Assembly (NCBI RefSeq): GCF_003287495.1
Contig: NZ_PRLE01000002.1
Location: 1-64,000, forward strand
Direction: 5' to 3'
DNA: 64,000 bases
From: Faecalibacterium prausnitzii
GTDB taxonomy: Bacteria; Bacillota; Clostridia; Oscillospirales; Ruminococcaceae
The notes beneath the pieces are model-generated. The model saw nothing but the letters and a program-made list of their open reading frames with translations, ran no database searches and was not told the origin of the DNA. This document shows, in pieces, positions 1 to 7,038 of the stretch. Both the position numbers and the translations under genes were made by a program. How positions within the stretch are numbered: the first letter of the stretch is position 1; each line of letters opens with the position of its first letter.

Positions 1-152
1 ATAGCGTGTTTATTTAAAAGAAGATTGCGATTGTGCTACAAATTTTCAGGAAGTTTATGTGCATCTATACGATTTTGGAAAATTTTGTAAACAAACGAAA
101 TAAATCAGGCTTAAATTTCGTTATATAAACAAAAAGCAAGGAGGGAGTTTTG

Positions 153-470
153 ATGACTTGTAAAAATTGCGGCTATGAAAACAGGCTGGGTGTTCGATAT
201 TGCCAGCGGTGTGGTCAGTATATTGAACCAAAACGGACGCTGGCACAAGAAGTTAAGTCGTGGGATTTTAGAAGCCTTGCTGGCGTTGGACGCAGAGATG
301 TGAATATTGCGCCGTTGTTTACTGCACCATCCAATCAAACTCCGGCAAAGGCGCACCAAACGCCTTCGCCTGTTGAACCGATGCCAGATGGTAGGTGGTA
401 CTGCCCGGACTGTGGAACATTAAATGATTCTTCCGAACGATTTTGCAAAAACTGTGGAAAAGTCCGATAA
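153..470 (+). CDS. double zinc-ribbon protein
   Basis: The product is about 105 residues with a CxxC-x(10)-CxxC zinc ribbon at the N terminus (CKNC ... CQRC) and a second at the C terminus (CPDC ... CKNC), joined by a Pro-rich linker. Zinc ribbons of this type often sit at the ends of regulatory or membrane-associated proteins, but the partner and function are not known here. The ATG at 153 is preferred over the TTG at 150 because AAGGAGGGAG lies 5-6 bases upstream. The gene is AT-rich compared with the rest of the window and is followed closely by a lipoprotein gene, so the two are probably cotranscribed cargo of a mobile element. No transmembrane segment is seen. Confidence 0.75.
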   Translation: MTCKNCGYENRLGVRYCQRCGQYIEPKRTLAQEVKSWDFRSLAGVGRRDVNIAPLFTAPSNQTPAKAHQTPSPVEPMPDGRWYCPDCGTLNDSSERFCKNCGKVR

Positions 471-502
471 AGGCGAAGAAAAACATGGAAGGAGGAAACA
501 GT

Positions 503-1012
503 ATGAAAAAGATGGCTACAATAGTTCTTGGCCTTATGCTAGTACTTACATTGGTTGGCTGTGGAAATAATGCTCAAAGTTCAGATGCGCACAATGCGGA
601 ATACGAAGAAGGCTATGCCGCTGGCTACGAGGCAGGGTATAATGACGGGAAACAGCAAATGACCGAAAGCCAAAAGCATTTTGCACAGTTTTCGGGTTCT
701 TTTACGGCTACTGTTGAGCAACTCCTGCCCGATTACTATGCGCTGCCGGGAAAAACGGTTGCAGTTGTTCACTTCTTTCAGGACAGACCATTTTTGCTTC
801 ATTTCCAGAAAGACTTAACTGGTGAACTTATTGAAGGAACAGCTTATGTGTTTGAGTTTGAGACTTTTGAAGTTGAACTTCCAGACGATGAAGAAAATCC
901 AAATATTTCAGATTATATGTATTCAATAAATGTTACCAATTATAGAGTTGCAGAAGATGACGAACTCGGATTGGAAGGCAAAATGCCAACTGTCGAAATA
1001 GTATCGAAGTAA
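503..1012 (+). CDS. predicted lipoprotein with Gly-Tyr-rich N-terminal segment
   Basis: This is a predicted 169-residue exported lipoprotein. It has a signal peptide (MKKMATIVLGLMLVLTLVGC) with the lipobox LVGC, so Cys20 would be lipidated. A short Gly-Tyr repeat (EEGYAAGYEAGYNDGK) follows, and then a soluble acidic domain of unknown function. The start at 503 is set by GGAAGGAGG just upstream; a longer reading frame from 443 overlaps the zinc-ribbon gene and lacks a ribosome binding site. It is AT-rich like its neighbours. I do not recognise the family, and the exported location is inferred from the signal peptide only. Confidence 0.75.
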   Translation: MKKMATIVLGLMLVLTLVGCGNNAQSSDAHNAEYEEGYAAGYEAGYNDGKQQMTESQKHFAQFSGSFTATVEQLLPDYYALPGKTVAVVHFFQDRPFLLHFQKDLTGELIEGTAYVFEFETFEVELPDDEENPNISDYMYSINVTNYRVAEDDELGLEGKMPTVEIVSK

Positions 1013-1080
1013 GCAACCAAGCTGTTTTATAATGAAACGCAAAGATGGCAGTACACATTGGAATAGGATTCAAAAGCCGT

Positions 1081-1491
1081 ATGAAGAACACAGCATCAAA
1101 AAAGAAAACTTGTCTCGGATTTTTGCTGATCGTATTTTTAGCATATGTGGTGTGCTATCTTCTTTCTCAAACAGTGTTTCATGAAGTCTACTTGTTTGAA
1201 TGGACAGCAGCCCATTATTATTTGTGTTTATGGGTTGCATCTGTTACTTTCTGTTTTCTGGAAATGTATAGAGCAGCTCTTATCACAACAGCTGGAAACT
1301 GGACAGGAATTTTGATCGGACAAGTGTTGGGCGATTTTATTATCAAAATAAACGCCACAAAAATCACGCCGGATATGTATATAGGAAAAGTATGGCAGCT
1401 CAAGGCACACTACGGAGTTTTGATTTGGCTGCTCGTTTTCCTACTTTCGTTTATTATCGGAATGCTTGTTGAAAAGAAAAATCATTGTTAA
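1081..1491 (+). CDS. small multi-pass membrane protein, unknown function
   Basis: The product has about 136 residues: a Lys-rich N terminus and four hydrophobic stretches (roughly residues 11-30, 40-58, 65-85 and 110-130) that look like membrane helices, then a short basic tail. An alternative in-frame ATG at 1045 would add 12 residues; neither start has a strong ribosome binding site, so the start is uncertain. It follows the lipoprotein gene on the same strand and ends just before a strong terminator, which suggests a three-gene unit with the zinc-ribbon and lipoprotein genes. I do not recognise the family. Confidence 0.6.
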   Translation: MKNTASKKKTCLGFLLIVFLAYVVCYLLSQTVFHEVYLFEWTAAHYYLCLWVASVTFCFLEMYRAALITTAGNWTGILIGQVLGDFIIKINATKITPDMYIGKVWQLKAHYGVLIWLLVFLLSFIIGMLVEKKNHC

Positions 1492-1509
1492 AATGCGTAG
1501 TTAATAATA

Positions 1510-1557
1510 GACAGCCCTCTATTTGCAACGACTGCAAGTAGAGGGCTGTCGGTTTTA
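1510..1557 (+). terminator. Rho-independent terminator
   Basis: A perfect 12-bp stem (GACAGCCCTCTA / TAGAGGGCTGTC) is extended inward by TTGCA/TGCAA and followed by GGTTTTATC. It ends the zinc-ribbon/lipoprotein/membrane protein unit. The stretch from 1558 to 1807 that follows holds no gene I can support. Confidence 0.8.
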
Positions 1558-1807
1558 TCTGTATATTCCAATTAAAGGTCAATCCTCTAAATCTGCCATG
1601 GTCACAGCTGAGTGAGAGATAATGCTCAATCTCACCACCCAGCACAAACTGGGCGTACTCCAAAGATTTATTCTAACGAATGAATATTCTGCGTTTTAAA
1701 CAATTTAACGACGAATATATTGTGCAATACAGAGAATTTCAATAGCGGCTTCGCGCTTGATTGACTTGCAACGCAAAATGCGTTACAATAAAATTGAGGT
1801 GATAACC

Positions 1808-2113
1808 ATGGAAAAAACGATGACACTCAATCTTCGTGTCAACCCCACCGTTAAGCAGCAGGCCGAAGACGTGCTGAAGCAGCTCGGTATCCCAATGGCA
1901 ACGGCCATTGATATGTACCTGCGCCAGATCACCCTGACTGGCGGCATTCCCTTCTCTCTGTCCTTGCCGAAGGCTCCTGCGGCTCTGAACGCTGACACCA
2001 TGACCGATGGCCAGCTTCATGCAGCCTTGCAGGTGGGCATCAAAGAGATTCAAAACGGTGATACCGTGGATGCCGCAAGCGCATTCACACAGTTCAGGGA
2101 ACAGCACAGATGA
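1808..2113 (+). CDS. RelB/DinJ-family antitoxin
   Basis: A 101-residue protein with the N-terminal ribbon-helix-helix of RelB/DinJ antitoxins: a β-strand (MTLNLRVNP), then TVKQQAEDVLKQLGIPMATAIDMYLRQI. Family members bind the toxin through the C-terminal part and repress their own promoter as a dimer. The start at 1808 has GAGGTGAT six bases upstream; a longer frame from 1757 lacks support. The stop codon overlaps the start of the toxin gene (ATGA), typical of translationally coupled toxin-antitoxin pairs. It lies directly before a serine recombinase, consistent with a stabilisation module of an integrated element. Confidence 0.88.
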   Translation: MEKTMTLNLRVNPTVKQQAEDVLKQLGIPMATAIDMYLRQITLTGGIPFSLSLPKAPAALNADTMTDGQLHAALQVGIKEIQNGDTVDAASAFTQFREQHR

Positions 2114-2430
2114 AGCAGTATGACGTAAAAATTTCCCATGCAGCCCTCAGTGATATGGAGCAGATTTACAGCTACATTGCTGACCGTCTGCTGGAGACTG
2201 ACACGGCCATGGGGCAGTATAACCGCATTGCAGAAGCCATTCAGTCGCTGAACATTCTGCCGGAACGCTGTGCGCTGGTGGAAAGCGAGCCGGAGCGCAC
2301 CCAAGGGCTGCGGCAGATGCTGGTGGATAACTACTCGGTGTTCTACATCGTGGGCGAGGATGCCGTGTCGGTGGCGCGTGTGCTGTACAGTGCATCCGAC
2401 CTTGTGCGCCGTCTGCGGAGAATGAAGTGA
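2110..2430 (+). CDS. RelE/ParE-family toxin
   Basis: A 106-residue protein of the RelE/ParE superfamily, recognised by the N-terminal pattern YDVKISHAALSDMEQIYSYIAD, the central ILPERCALV segment and the basic C-terminal strand and tail (VARVLYSASDLVRRLRRMK). RelE members cleave mRNA on the ribosome and ParE members poison DNA gyrase; the sequence alone does not settle which this is. Its ATG overlaps the antitoxin stop codon, so the pair is coupled. The length is normal for the family, so it appears intact. The recombinase gene starts 13 bases after its stop. Confidence 0.87.
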   Translation: MKQYDVKISHAALSDMEQIYSYIADRLLETDTAMGQYNRIAEAIQSLNILPERCALVESEPERTQGLRQMLVDNYSVFYIVGEDAVSVARVLYSASDLVRRLRRMK

Positions 2431-2443
2431 AAGGGGTGTTTGC

Positions 2444-4138
2444 ATGACCGCCGTGATTTACGCTCGCTATTCCAGCGACAACCAGCGCGAAGAATCCATC
2501 GAAGGTCAGATTCGTGAATGTACGGCTTATGCCGAAAAGAACGGCATTACCGTGGTCAAGCACTACATTGACCGTGCCCTTTCCGCCAAAACCGATAACC
2601 GTCCGGACTTCCAGCAGATGATCAAGGACAGCGAGAAACGGTTGTTTGACATTGTGCTGGTCTGGAAGCTTGACCGTTTTGCCCGAAACCGCTATGATTC
2701 GGCCCACTATGAGTACCAGTTGGAACGAAATCATGTCAAGCTGGTATCTGCCACGGAGCCTATCTCTGACAGCCCTGCGGGTATCATGGTCAAGAGTATG
2801 CTCACCGGCATGGCCGAATACTACTCGGCAGAGCTTTCTGAAAAGGTCGTGCGCGGCATGACCGAGAATGTTCTGAAGGGGAAGTACAACGGCGGCACGA
2901 TTCCCATTGGCTTCAAGGTGGACGAAGAGAAGTTCTTTCAAATCGACCCGCTGAAAGCTCCCTTTGTGGTAGAAGCCTTTCAGCGGTACAACGATGGTGC
3001 GACCATGAAGGAACTGATGAACTGGCTGAACGACAGTGGCGTGACCACCAACCGCAATCAGAAGTTTACCTACAACAGTGTTCAGAAGCTGTTGACGAAC
3101 AAACGGTACATCGGAGAAAACCACTTCAAGGACATTGTGATGCCCGACAGCATCCCGGCCATCGTGGACAAGGACTTGTTTGAAGAAGTGCAGCAAAAAA
3201 TCAAGAAGAACAGCCGCGCTCCTGCCCGCCACAAGGCCGAGGACGATTACTTGCTCACCACCAAGCTGTTCTGCGGAATGTGCGGCGCGATGATGTTCGG
3301 CGAGTGCGGTACGGGTAGAAACAAGGTCGTTCATCATTATTACAAGTGCGCCACCGCGAAGCGTTTCAAGACCTGCAAGAAAAAGACCGTCCGTAAAGAG
3401 TGGCTGGAAGATCTGGTAGTCTGCGAAACCATGAAGCTGATTCGTGACGATGACAGTATCCAGTCCATCGTGGATGCGGTGATGATTCTTCAGGAACAGG
3501 AGAACACGGTGCTGCCCCTGCTGGAAAAGCAGATGAAGGATATAGAGAACGGCATCGAGAATCTGTTAAATGCGATTCAGGCAGGTGTACTGACCAGCTC
3601 GACCAAAGGACGCTTGGAAAAGTTGGAGGCTCAGCAGAAAGAGTTGGAAATCCGCATCGCGGAAGAAAAGCTGGCGAAACCGAAAGTCAGCGCAGATTTT
3701 GTGAAATTTTGGCTCACCAACTTCCGCAAACTCGACCCGAACGTGAAAAGCCACCGGGAAACGCTTATCAATACGTTCGTGAATGCTGTTTATCTCTATG
3801 ATGAAAAAGTTTTGATTGCATTCAACTACAAAGACGGCACAAAAACCATCACGTTCGATGAGATTGCTGCCAAAGATGCCCCAGAGGGCAATGGTTCGGA
3901 TTTAGGTTGCTTCGCTCCACCAAGAGAACGCTTGTGTAGAAATACACGAGCGTTTTTCTTTTGCACAAACAGCAAACTCACGCAGGCGGGTGGATTCGAA
4001 CAGCATCGGCCGCCGCTATCCGTCCCGGCGGCAAAAAAGCCCCTGCGGGACTTTTTTAGATGCGCGGCTCGCGCAATCCACCCGCGCCCACCAAGAACTC
4101 CAGTATCCGAACCGGGTGCTGGAGTTTCTGTTTTGTAG
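2444..4138 (+). CDS. large serine recombinase (site-specific integrase), with probable read-through C terminus
   Basis: A large serine recombinase. It has a resolvase catalytic domain at residues 1-150 (YARYSSDNQREESIEGQ holds the nucleophilic serine; DRFARNRYD and the conserved arginines follow), a recombinase domain, a zinc ribbon (CGMCG ... YYKC ... C, near residues 278-312) and a coiled coil (about 345-400). Such enzymes integrate and excise mobile elements between short att sites. The body appears to end near residue 485 (GSDLGCFAPP). The last 65 or so codons pass through a terminator hairpin at 3929-3960 and then into the first copy of a 174-bp repeat. This tail is probably not ancestral and may mark the element/chromosome junction. 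The start follows AAAGGGGTG by several bases. Confidence 0.9.
   Translation: MTAVIYARYSSDNQREESIEGQIRECTAYAEKNGITVVKHYIDRALSAKTDNRPDFQQMIKDSEKRLFDIVLVWKLDRFARNRYDSAHYEYQLERNHVKLVSATEPISDSPAGIMVKSMLTGMAEYYSAELSEKVVRGMTENVLKGKYNGGTIPIGFKVDEEKFFQIDPLKAPFVVEAFQRYNDGATMKELMNWLNDSGVTTNRNQKFTYNSVQKLLTNKRYIGENHFKDIVMPDSIPAIVDKDLFEEVQQKIKKNSRAPARHKAEDDYLLTTKLFCGMCGAMMFGECGTGRNKVVHHYYKCATAKRFKTCKKKTVRKEWLEDLVVCETMKLIRDDDSIQSIVDAVMILQEQENTVLPLLEKQMKDIENGIENLLNAIQAGVLTSSTKGRLEKLEAQQKELEIRIAEEKLAKPKVSADFVKFWLTNFRKLDPNVKSHRETLINTFVNAVYLYDEKVLIAFNYKDGTKTITFDEIAAKDAPEGNGSDLGCFAPPRERLCRNTRAFFFCTNSKLTQAGGFEQHRPPLSVPAAKKPLRDFFRCAARAIHPRPPRTPVSEPGAGVSVL
3929..3962 (+). terminator. terminator inside the 3' end of the recombinase frame
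   Basis: A 10-bp stem with a GAAA tetraloop (CGCTTGTGTA / TACACGAGCG, one G-T wobble) is followed by TTTTTCTTTT. This is a strong intrinsic terminator by shape, yet it lies within the open reading frame. That implies the original stop codon, expected just upstream, has been lost or displaced. Confidence 0.7.
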
Positions 4139-4480
4139 AAACATATCAAGGGGATCGTAGCGGGTGGATTCGAACAGCATCGGCCGCCGTCATACGTCCC
4201 GGCGGCAAAAAAGCCCCTGCGGGGCTTTTTTAGATGCGCGGCTTGCGCAATCCACCCGCGCCCACCAAGAACTCCAGTATCCGAACCGGATGCTGGAGTT
4301 TCTGTTTTGTAGAAACAGATCAAGGGGATCGTAGCGGGTGGATTCGAACAGCATCGGCCGCCGCCATCCGTCCCGGCGGCAAAAAAGCCCCTGCGGGGCT
4401 TTTTTAGATGCGCGGCTCGCGCAATCCACCCGCGCCCACCAAGAACTCCAGCATCCGAACCGGGTGCTGGAGTTTAGGAA
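3986..4480. repeat. three tandem copies of a 174-bp structured repeat
   Basis: The unit starts at 3986, 4160 and 4334, exactly 174 bp apart; the third copy stops after about 140 bp. Each unit can fold into a stem GCGGGTGGATT / AATCCACCCGC that encloses three hairpins: GCCGCCG/CGGCGGC, a terminator-like AAAAAAGCCCC/GGGGCTTTTTT, and GCGCG/CGCGC. A 12-bp hairpin (CTCCAGYATCCG / CGGRTGCTGGAG) follows. Differences between copies mostly fall in loops or keep pairing, such as T-G to T-A in the last hairpin. There is no open reading frame I would call here, and the pattern is not CRISPR. The function is unknown. Confidence 0.85.
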
Positions 4481-4573
4481 CGTCTACCGTGACAGCTGTA
4501 CCTGCCGGAACAAAGTCAGCAGAGCGTGGTGCAGCTGGATGAGTAAAAAGCTCTTTGTATCAGAAAACAAATC

Positions 4574-4617
4574 AGCCCCCGGATGCTCCTCTTTGGAAGA
4601 GGAACTGTCCGGGGGCT
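4574..4617 (-). terminator. terminator of the flavin reductase gene
   Basis: AGCCCCCGGA pairs with TCCGGGGGCT, with an inner CTCCTC/GAGGA stem; read on the minus strand it is followed by a T-rich stretch (GATTTGTTTTC). It lies just past the stop codon of the minus-strand flavin reductase gene. Confidence 0.75.
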
Positions 4618-4632
4618 GTGATTGGATGCACT

Positions 4633-5211
4633 TTATTTTCGCCGGGGCTTTTTCTTCCGGACACTGTAGCCGAATGTTCCCAGCTTTTTGCCCAGGGCCA
4701 GATACTCGCCGTGGCTGTAGACGATCAGTTTGGCTTTGTCGAGGCAGAGCTTTCCGCTCTCGTCCAGCAGGCTCTCGTCCACATCACAGGCGACGACCTG
4801 CGCCAAAAACAGATCATGGCTGCCCAGCGGGATGACCTGCGTCACCTTGCACTCAAGATTCAGCGGGCTTTCCTCTAAAATGGGGCAGTCCGTCAGCACA
4901 GAGCCCGGCGCGGCGTGGAGGCCGCAGGCAGCAAACTTGTCGATCTCCCGGCCGCTCTTGACGCCGCACCAGTCCACGGCGCGGACAAGGCTCTCGGTGG
5001 GCAGGTTGATGGCAAACTGCCCGCTCTCTTTGATCAGATGGTGGCTGAACCGCTCGGGGCGGACGCTGATGGACACCATGCTGGGCTGGGTGCAGATGGT
5101 GCCTGTCCAGCCGATGGTGATGAGGTTGGGTTTTTCCAGCCCGCCGCAGGATACCAGAACGGGCGGTTCCGGGTTCAAAAGGGTGCTGCCTTTCCAGCTC
5201 TGTTTGCTCAT
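4633..5211 (-). CDS. flavin reductase family protein
   Basis: A 192-residue protein of the flavin reductase/FMN-binding split-barrel family. Typical features are the N-terminal PPVLVSCGGLEKPNLITIGWTGTICTQPSMVSISVRP stretch read in parts (TIGWTG, the SISVRPERFSHHLI strand-turn) and the later PLNLECKV and GSHDLFLAQVVAC strands. Members reduce FMN with NAD(P)H or bind flavin for a partner oxidoreductase; the substrate here is unknown. The start at 5211 overlaps the stop codon of the upstream glycosyltransferase gene (ATGA), so the two are translationally coupled. The C terminus is unusually basic (RKKKPRRK). Confidence 0.85.
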   Translation of the reverse strand: MSKQSWKGSTLLNPEPPVLVSCGGLEKPNLITIGWTGTICTQPSMVSISVRPERFSHHLIKESGQFAINLPTESLVRAVDWCGVKSGREIDKFAACGLHAAPGSVLTDCPILEESPLNLECKVTQVIPLGSHDLFLAQVVACDVDESLLDESGKLCLDKAKLIVYSHGEYLALGKKLGTFGYSVRKKKPRRK

Positions 5212-6188
5212 CCGTGGTACTTCCTTTCGTAGGGGGCCCAGGTGCGCTCGCTGATGATATAGCGGGGCCGGGCCTTGGTTTCCATATAAATTTTGCCGAT
5301 ATATTCGCCGATGACGCCCAGGCAGATGAGCTGGACACCGCCCATGAAGCAGACGATGCAAACGGTGGAGGCCCAGCCGGCCACCACGCTGCCCCGGACG
5401 GCCTGCACGATGGCCCAGATCACCCCGATAAAGCTGATCAGGCTGACCACGATACCGGCTCCGGTAATGAGCCGGATGGGTTTGTTGCTCAGGCTGGTGA
5501 TGCCGTCGAACGCAAGGGCCAGCATCTTGCTCAGGGGATAGTGGCTGTCACCGGCCAGCCGCTCATGCCGCTCGTAGGTGACTACCTCGCTGGGAAAACC
5601 CACCAGCGGCACCATGCCCCGCAGGAAGATGTTGACTTCCCGGTAGTCGGCAAAGCTTTCCAGAACCCGGGTGCTGATGAGCCGGTAGTCGGCGTGGTTG
5701 AAGACGATGTCGGCCCCCAGGGCGTTCATCAGGTGATAGAATCCCTCGGCAGTAAAGCGCTTGAAAAATGTGTCTGTGTCCCGGCGGCTCCGCACGCCGT
5801 ATACCACCTCGGCACCCTCCAGATACTTGTGCACCATTTCATCCATGGCGTTGATGTCGTCCTGGCCGTCGCAGTCGATGGAGATGGTGATATCGCAGCT
5901 GCCGCTGTGCAGGGCTTCCATCAAACCGGCCAGCACGGCGTTCTGGTGGCCGCGGTTCCGGCTCTGAGAGATCCCGATGAAATGCTCATCCTCTTTTGCA
6001 AACCCGGTGATGAGCTCCCATGTCTTATCCCGGGAGCCGTCGTTGACAAACAGCACCCGGCTTTGGTCGCTGACCAGCCCTGCGGCGGTCAGGTCGTGAA
6101 TCTTCTGTAAAAACATCGGGGCCGTGATGGGCAGCACCTGCTCCTCGTTGTAGCAGGGGATCACGATCCAGAGTATCGGCTTGGACAT
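5208..6188 (-). CDS. GT2 polyprenyl-phosphate glycosyltransferase (GtrB/DPM1-like)
   Basis: A 326-residue family-2 glycosyltransferase. The GT-A domain starts with WIVIPCYNEE, has NDGSRDKT and the metal-binding DCDGQDD, and covers residues 1-230. Two membrane helices follow (about 240-260 and 275-298) with the conserved GEYIGKIYMETKARPRY tail of the GtrB/DPM1 group. Family members move a sugar from a nucleotide donor to undecaprenyl phosphate at the inner membrane face, for later modification of surface glycans. It is encoded just downstream of a Crp/Fnr regulator gene on the same strand and overlaps the next gene. Confidence 0.9.
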   Translation of the reverse strand: MSKPILWIVIPCYNEEQVLPITAPMFLQKIHDLTAAGLVSDQSRVLFVNDGSRDKTWELITGFAKEDEHFIGISQSRNRGHQNAVLAGLMEALHSGSCDITISIDCDGQDDINAMDEMVHKYLEGAEVVYGVRSRRDTDTFFKRFTAEGFYHLMNALGADIVFNHADYRLISTRVLESFADYREVNIFLRGMVPLVGFPSEVVTYERHERLAGDSHYPLSKMLALAFDGITSLSNKPIRLITGAGIVVSLISFIGVIWAIVQAVRGSVVAGWASTVCIVCFMGGVQLICLGVIGEYIGKIYMETKARPRYIISERTWAPYERKYHG

Positions 6189-6190
6189 TG

Positions 6191-6877
6191 TTACAACACC
6201 ATCCCTCTCAATGCTTCCGCATCCATAATTTTAAAGCTGCTGCGGTAGGTCTCCAACAAGCCGTCCCGCTGCATGAGGCTCAGCTCCCGGGAGAGGGCGC
6301 TGCGGTCACAGTTGAGGTAATCCGCCAGCTGGATGCGGGAGTAGGGGATGGTAAAGGTCATGCTGTGGTGATACTCGGCCTCACTGAGGAGGTAGGCGCA
6401 CACCTTGGCCCGCAGGCTCTTTAAAATGAGCAGGTCCACCCGGCGGGAGAGCAGGAAATATTTATCGCTGATGGTCCGTACCAGATTTTGCAGCACCTGC
6501 TGGCGGGCGGGGTCGCTGCCGGGCTGGAGCAGCCGGTCATAGGGGAGCAGCAGTACCTCGCAGGGGCACTCGGCCACCACCGTTATCGGGCTGGCCAGGC
6601 TGGAGCCGCCCAGCACATCGCCAAAGACGCCCCCTGCCTCCATGTGGGTGATGGGCAGGTGGGAGCCTCCCGGCGCGGGACGGTAGGCCTGAATGGTGCC
6701 CGAGAGCACCACCCCCACCCGGCGGTTGGAGTGCCCGGCCTGCACCAGCGTTTCGCCCCGGCCATAACTGCGCACCACGGCGCACAGATCCCGCAGGAGC
6801 ATCCGCAGGGCAGGCTGTTCCAGCCCGGCGAAGAGTGAAGTGGTTTGTAACAGCGGCAGGTAGTTTTCCATATCCAT
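6191..6877 (-). CDS. Crp/Fnr-family transcriptional regulator
   Basis: A 228-residue regulator with an N-terminal cyclic-nucleotide-binding β-barrel (VVRSYGRGETLVQAGHSNR, GVVLSGTIQAY, GGVFGDVLGG) and a C-terminal helix-turn-helix (SRIQLADYLNCDRSALSRELSLM). No N-terminal cysteine cluster is present, so it is not an iron-sulfur Fnr. The effector is not known. The start at 6877 is chosen because a -10 box (TATAAT, 6951-6956) lies upstream and overlaps the only other good ATG, at 6952. It diverges from an ABC binding-protein gene, which it may control. Confidence 0.88.
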   Translation of the reverse strand: MDMENYLPLLQTTSLFAGLEQPALRMLLRDLCAVVRSYGRGETLVQAGHSNRRVGVVLSGTIQAYRPAPGGSHLPITHMEAGGVFGDVLGGSSLASPITVVAECPCEVLLLPYDRLLQPGSDPARQQVLQNLVRTISDKYFLLSRRVDLLILKSLRAKVCAYLLSEAEYHHSMTFTIPYSRIQLADYLNCDRSALSRELSLMQRDGLLETYRSSFKIMDAEALRGMVL

Positions 6878-6919
6878 TCCGTGAGGTTTGACCCGGGCCC
6901 TCACCGCCCATCTGCAATT

Positions 6920-6937
6920 CCGTTGCGTGCGCAACGG
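6920..6937. promoter_or_regulatory. palindrome in the leader of the Crp/Fnr gene, possible operator
   Basis: CCGTTGCGTGCGCAACGG has perfect 8-bp arms around a central TG. It sits between the predicted transcription start (about 6944) and the start codon of the Crp/Fnr gene, a natural place for an autoregulatory operator. On the plus strand it is followed by a T-rich stretch, so a terminator-like role cannot be excluded. Confidence 0.45.
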
Positions 6938-6950
6938 TATTTTTTCTTTC

Positions 6951-6979
6951 ATTATAGTAAACTTGAGCCCGTAAAGCAA
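6951..6979 (-). promoter_or_regulatory. promoter of the Crp/Fnr gene
   Basis: On the minus strand, TTGCTT (6974-6979) and TATAAT (6951-6956) are separated by 17 bases, matching a sigma-A promoter. The spacing and the near-consensus -10 box make this a good call from sequence. Confidence 0.65.
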
Positions 6980-7038
6980 ATGTTTTTTGCAAATTTTATT
7001 TCTCGCAAGGGCAAAAATAGAAAGTGAGGAAGTTTCTG

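Noticed and set aside
1-110. Open frame of about 33 codons ending in TAA at 106
   Set aside because: It has an in-frame stop at 2-4 and no start codon, so it could only be a relic. Nothing in this stretch is supported.
1454-1663. Minus-strand ORF of 69 codons over the terminator and the following gap
   Set aside because: It reads through an intrinsic terminator and has no ribosome binding site.
3986-4480. CRISPR array or tRNA-like gene
   Set aside because: There are only three units of 174 bp with no spacers, and no anticodon or T-arm pairing; GATTCGAA only looks like a T-loop.
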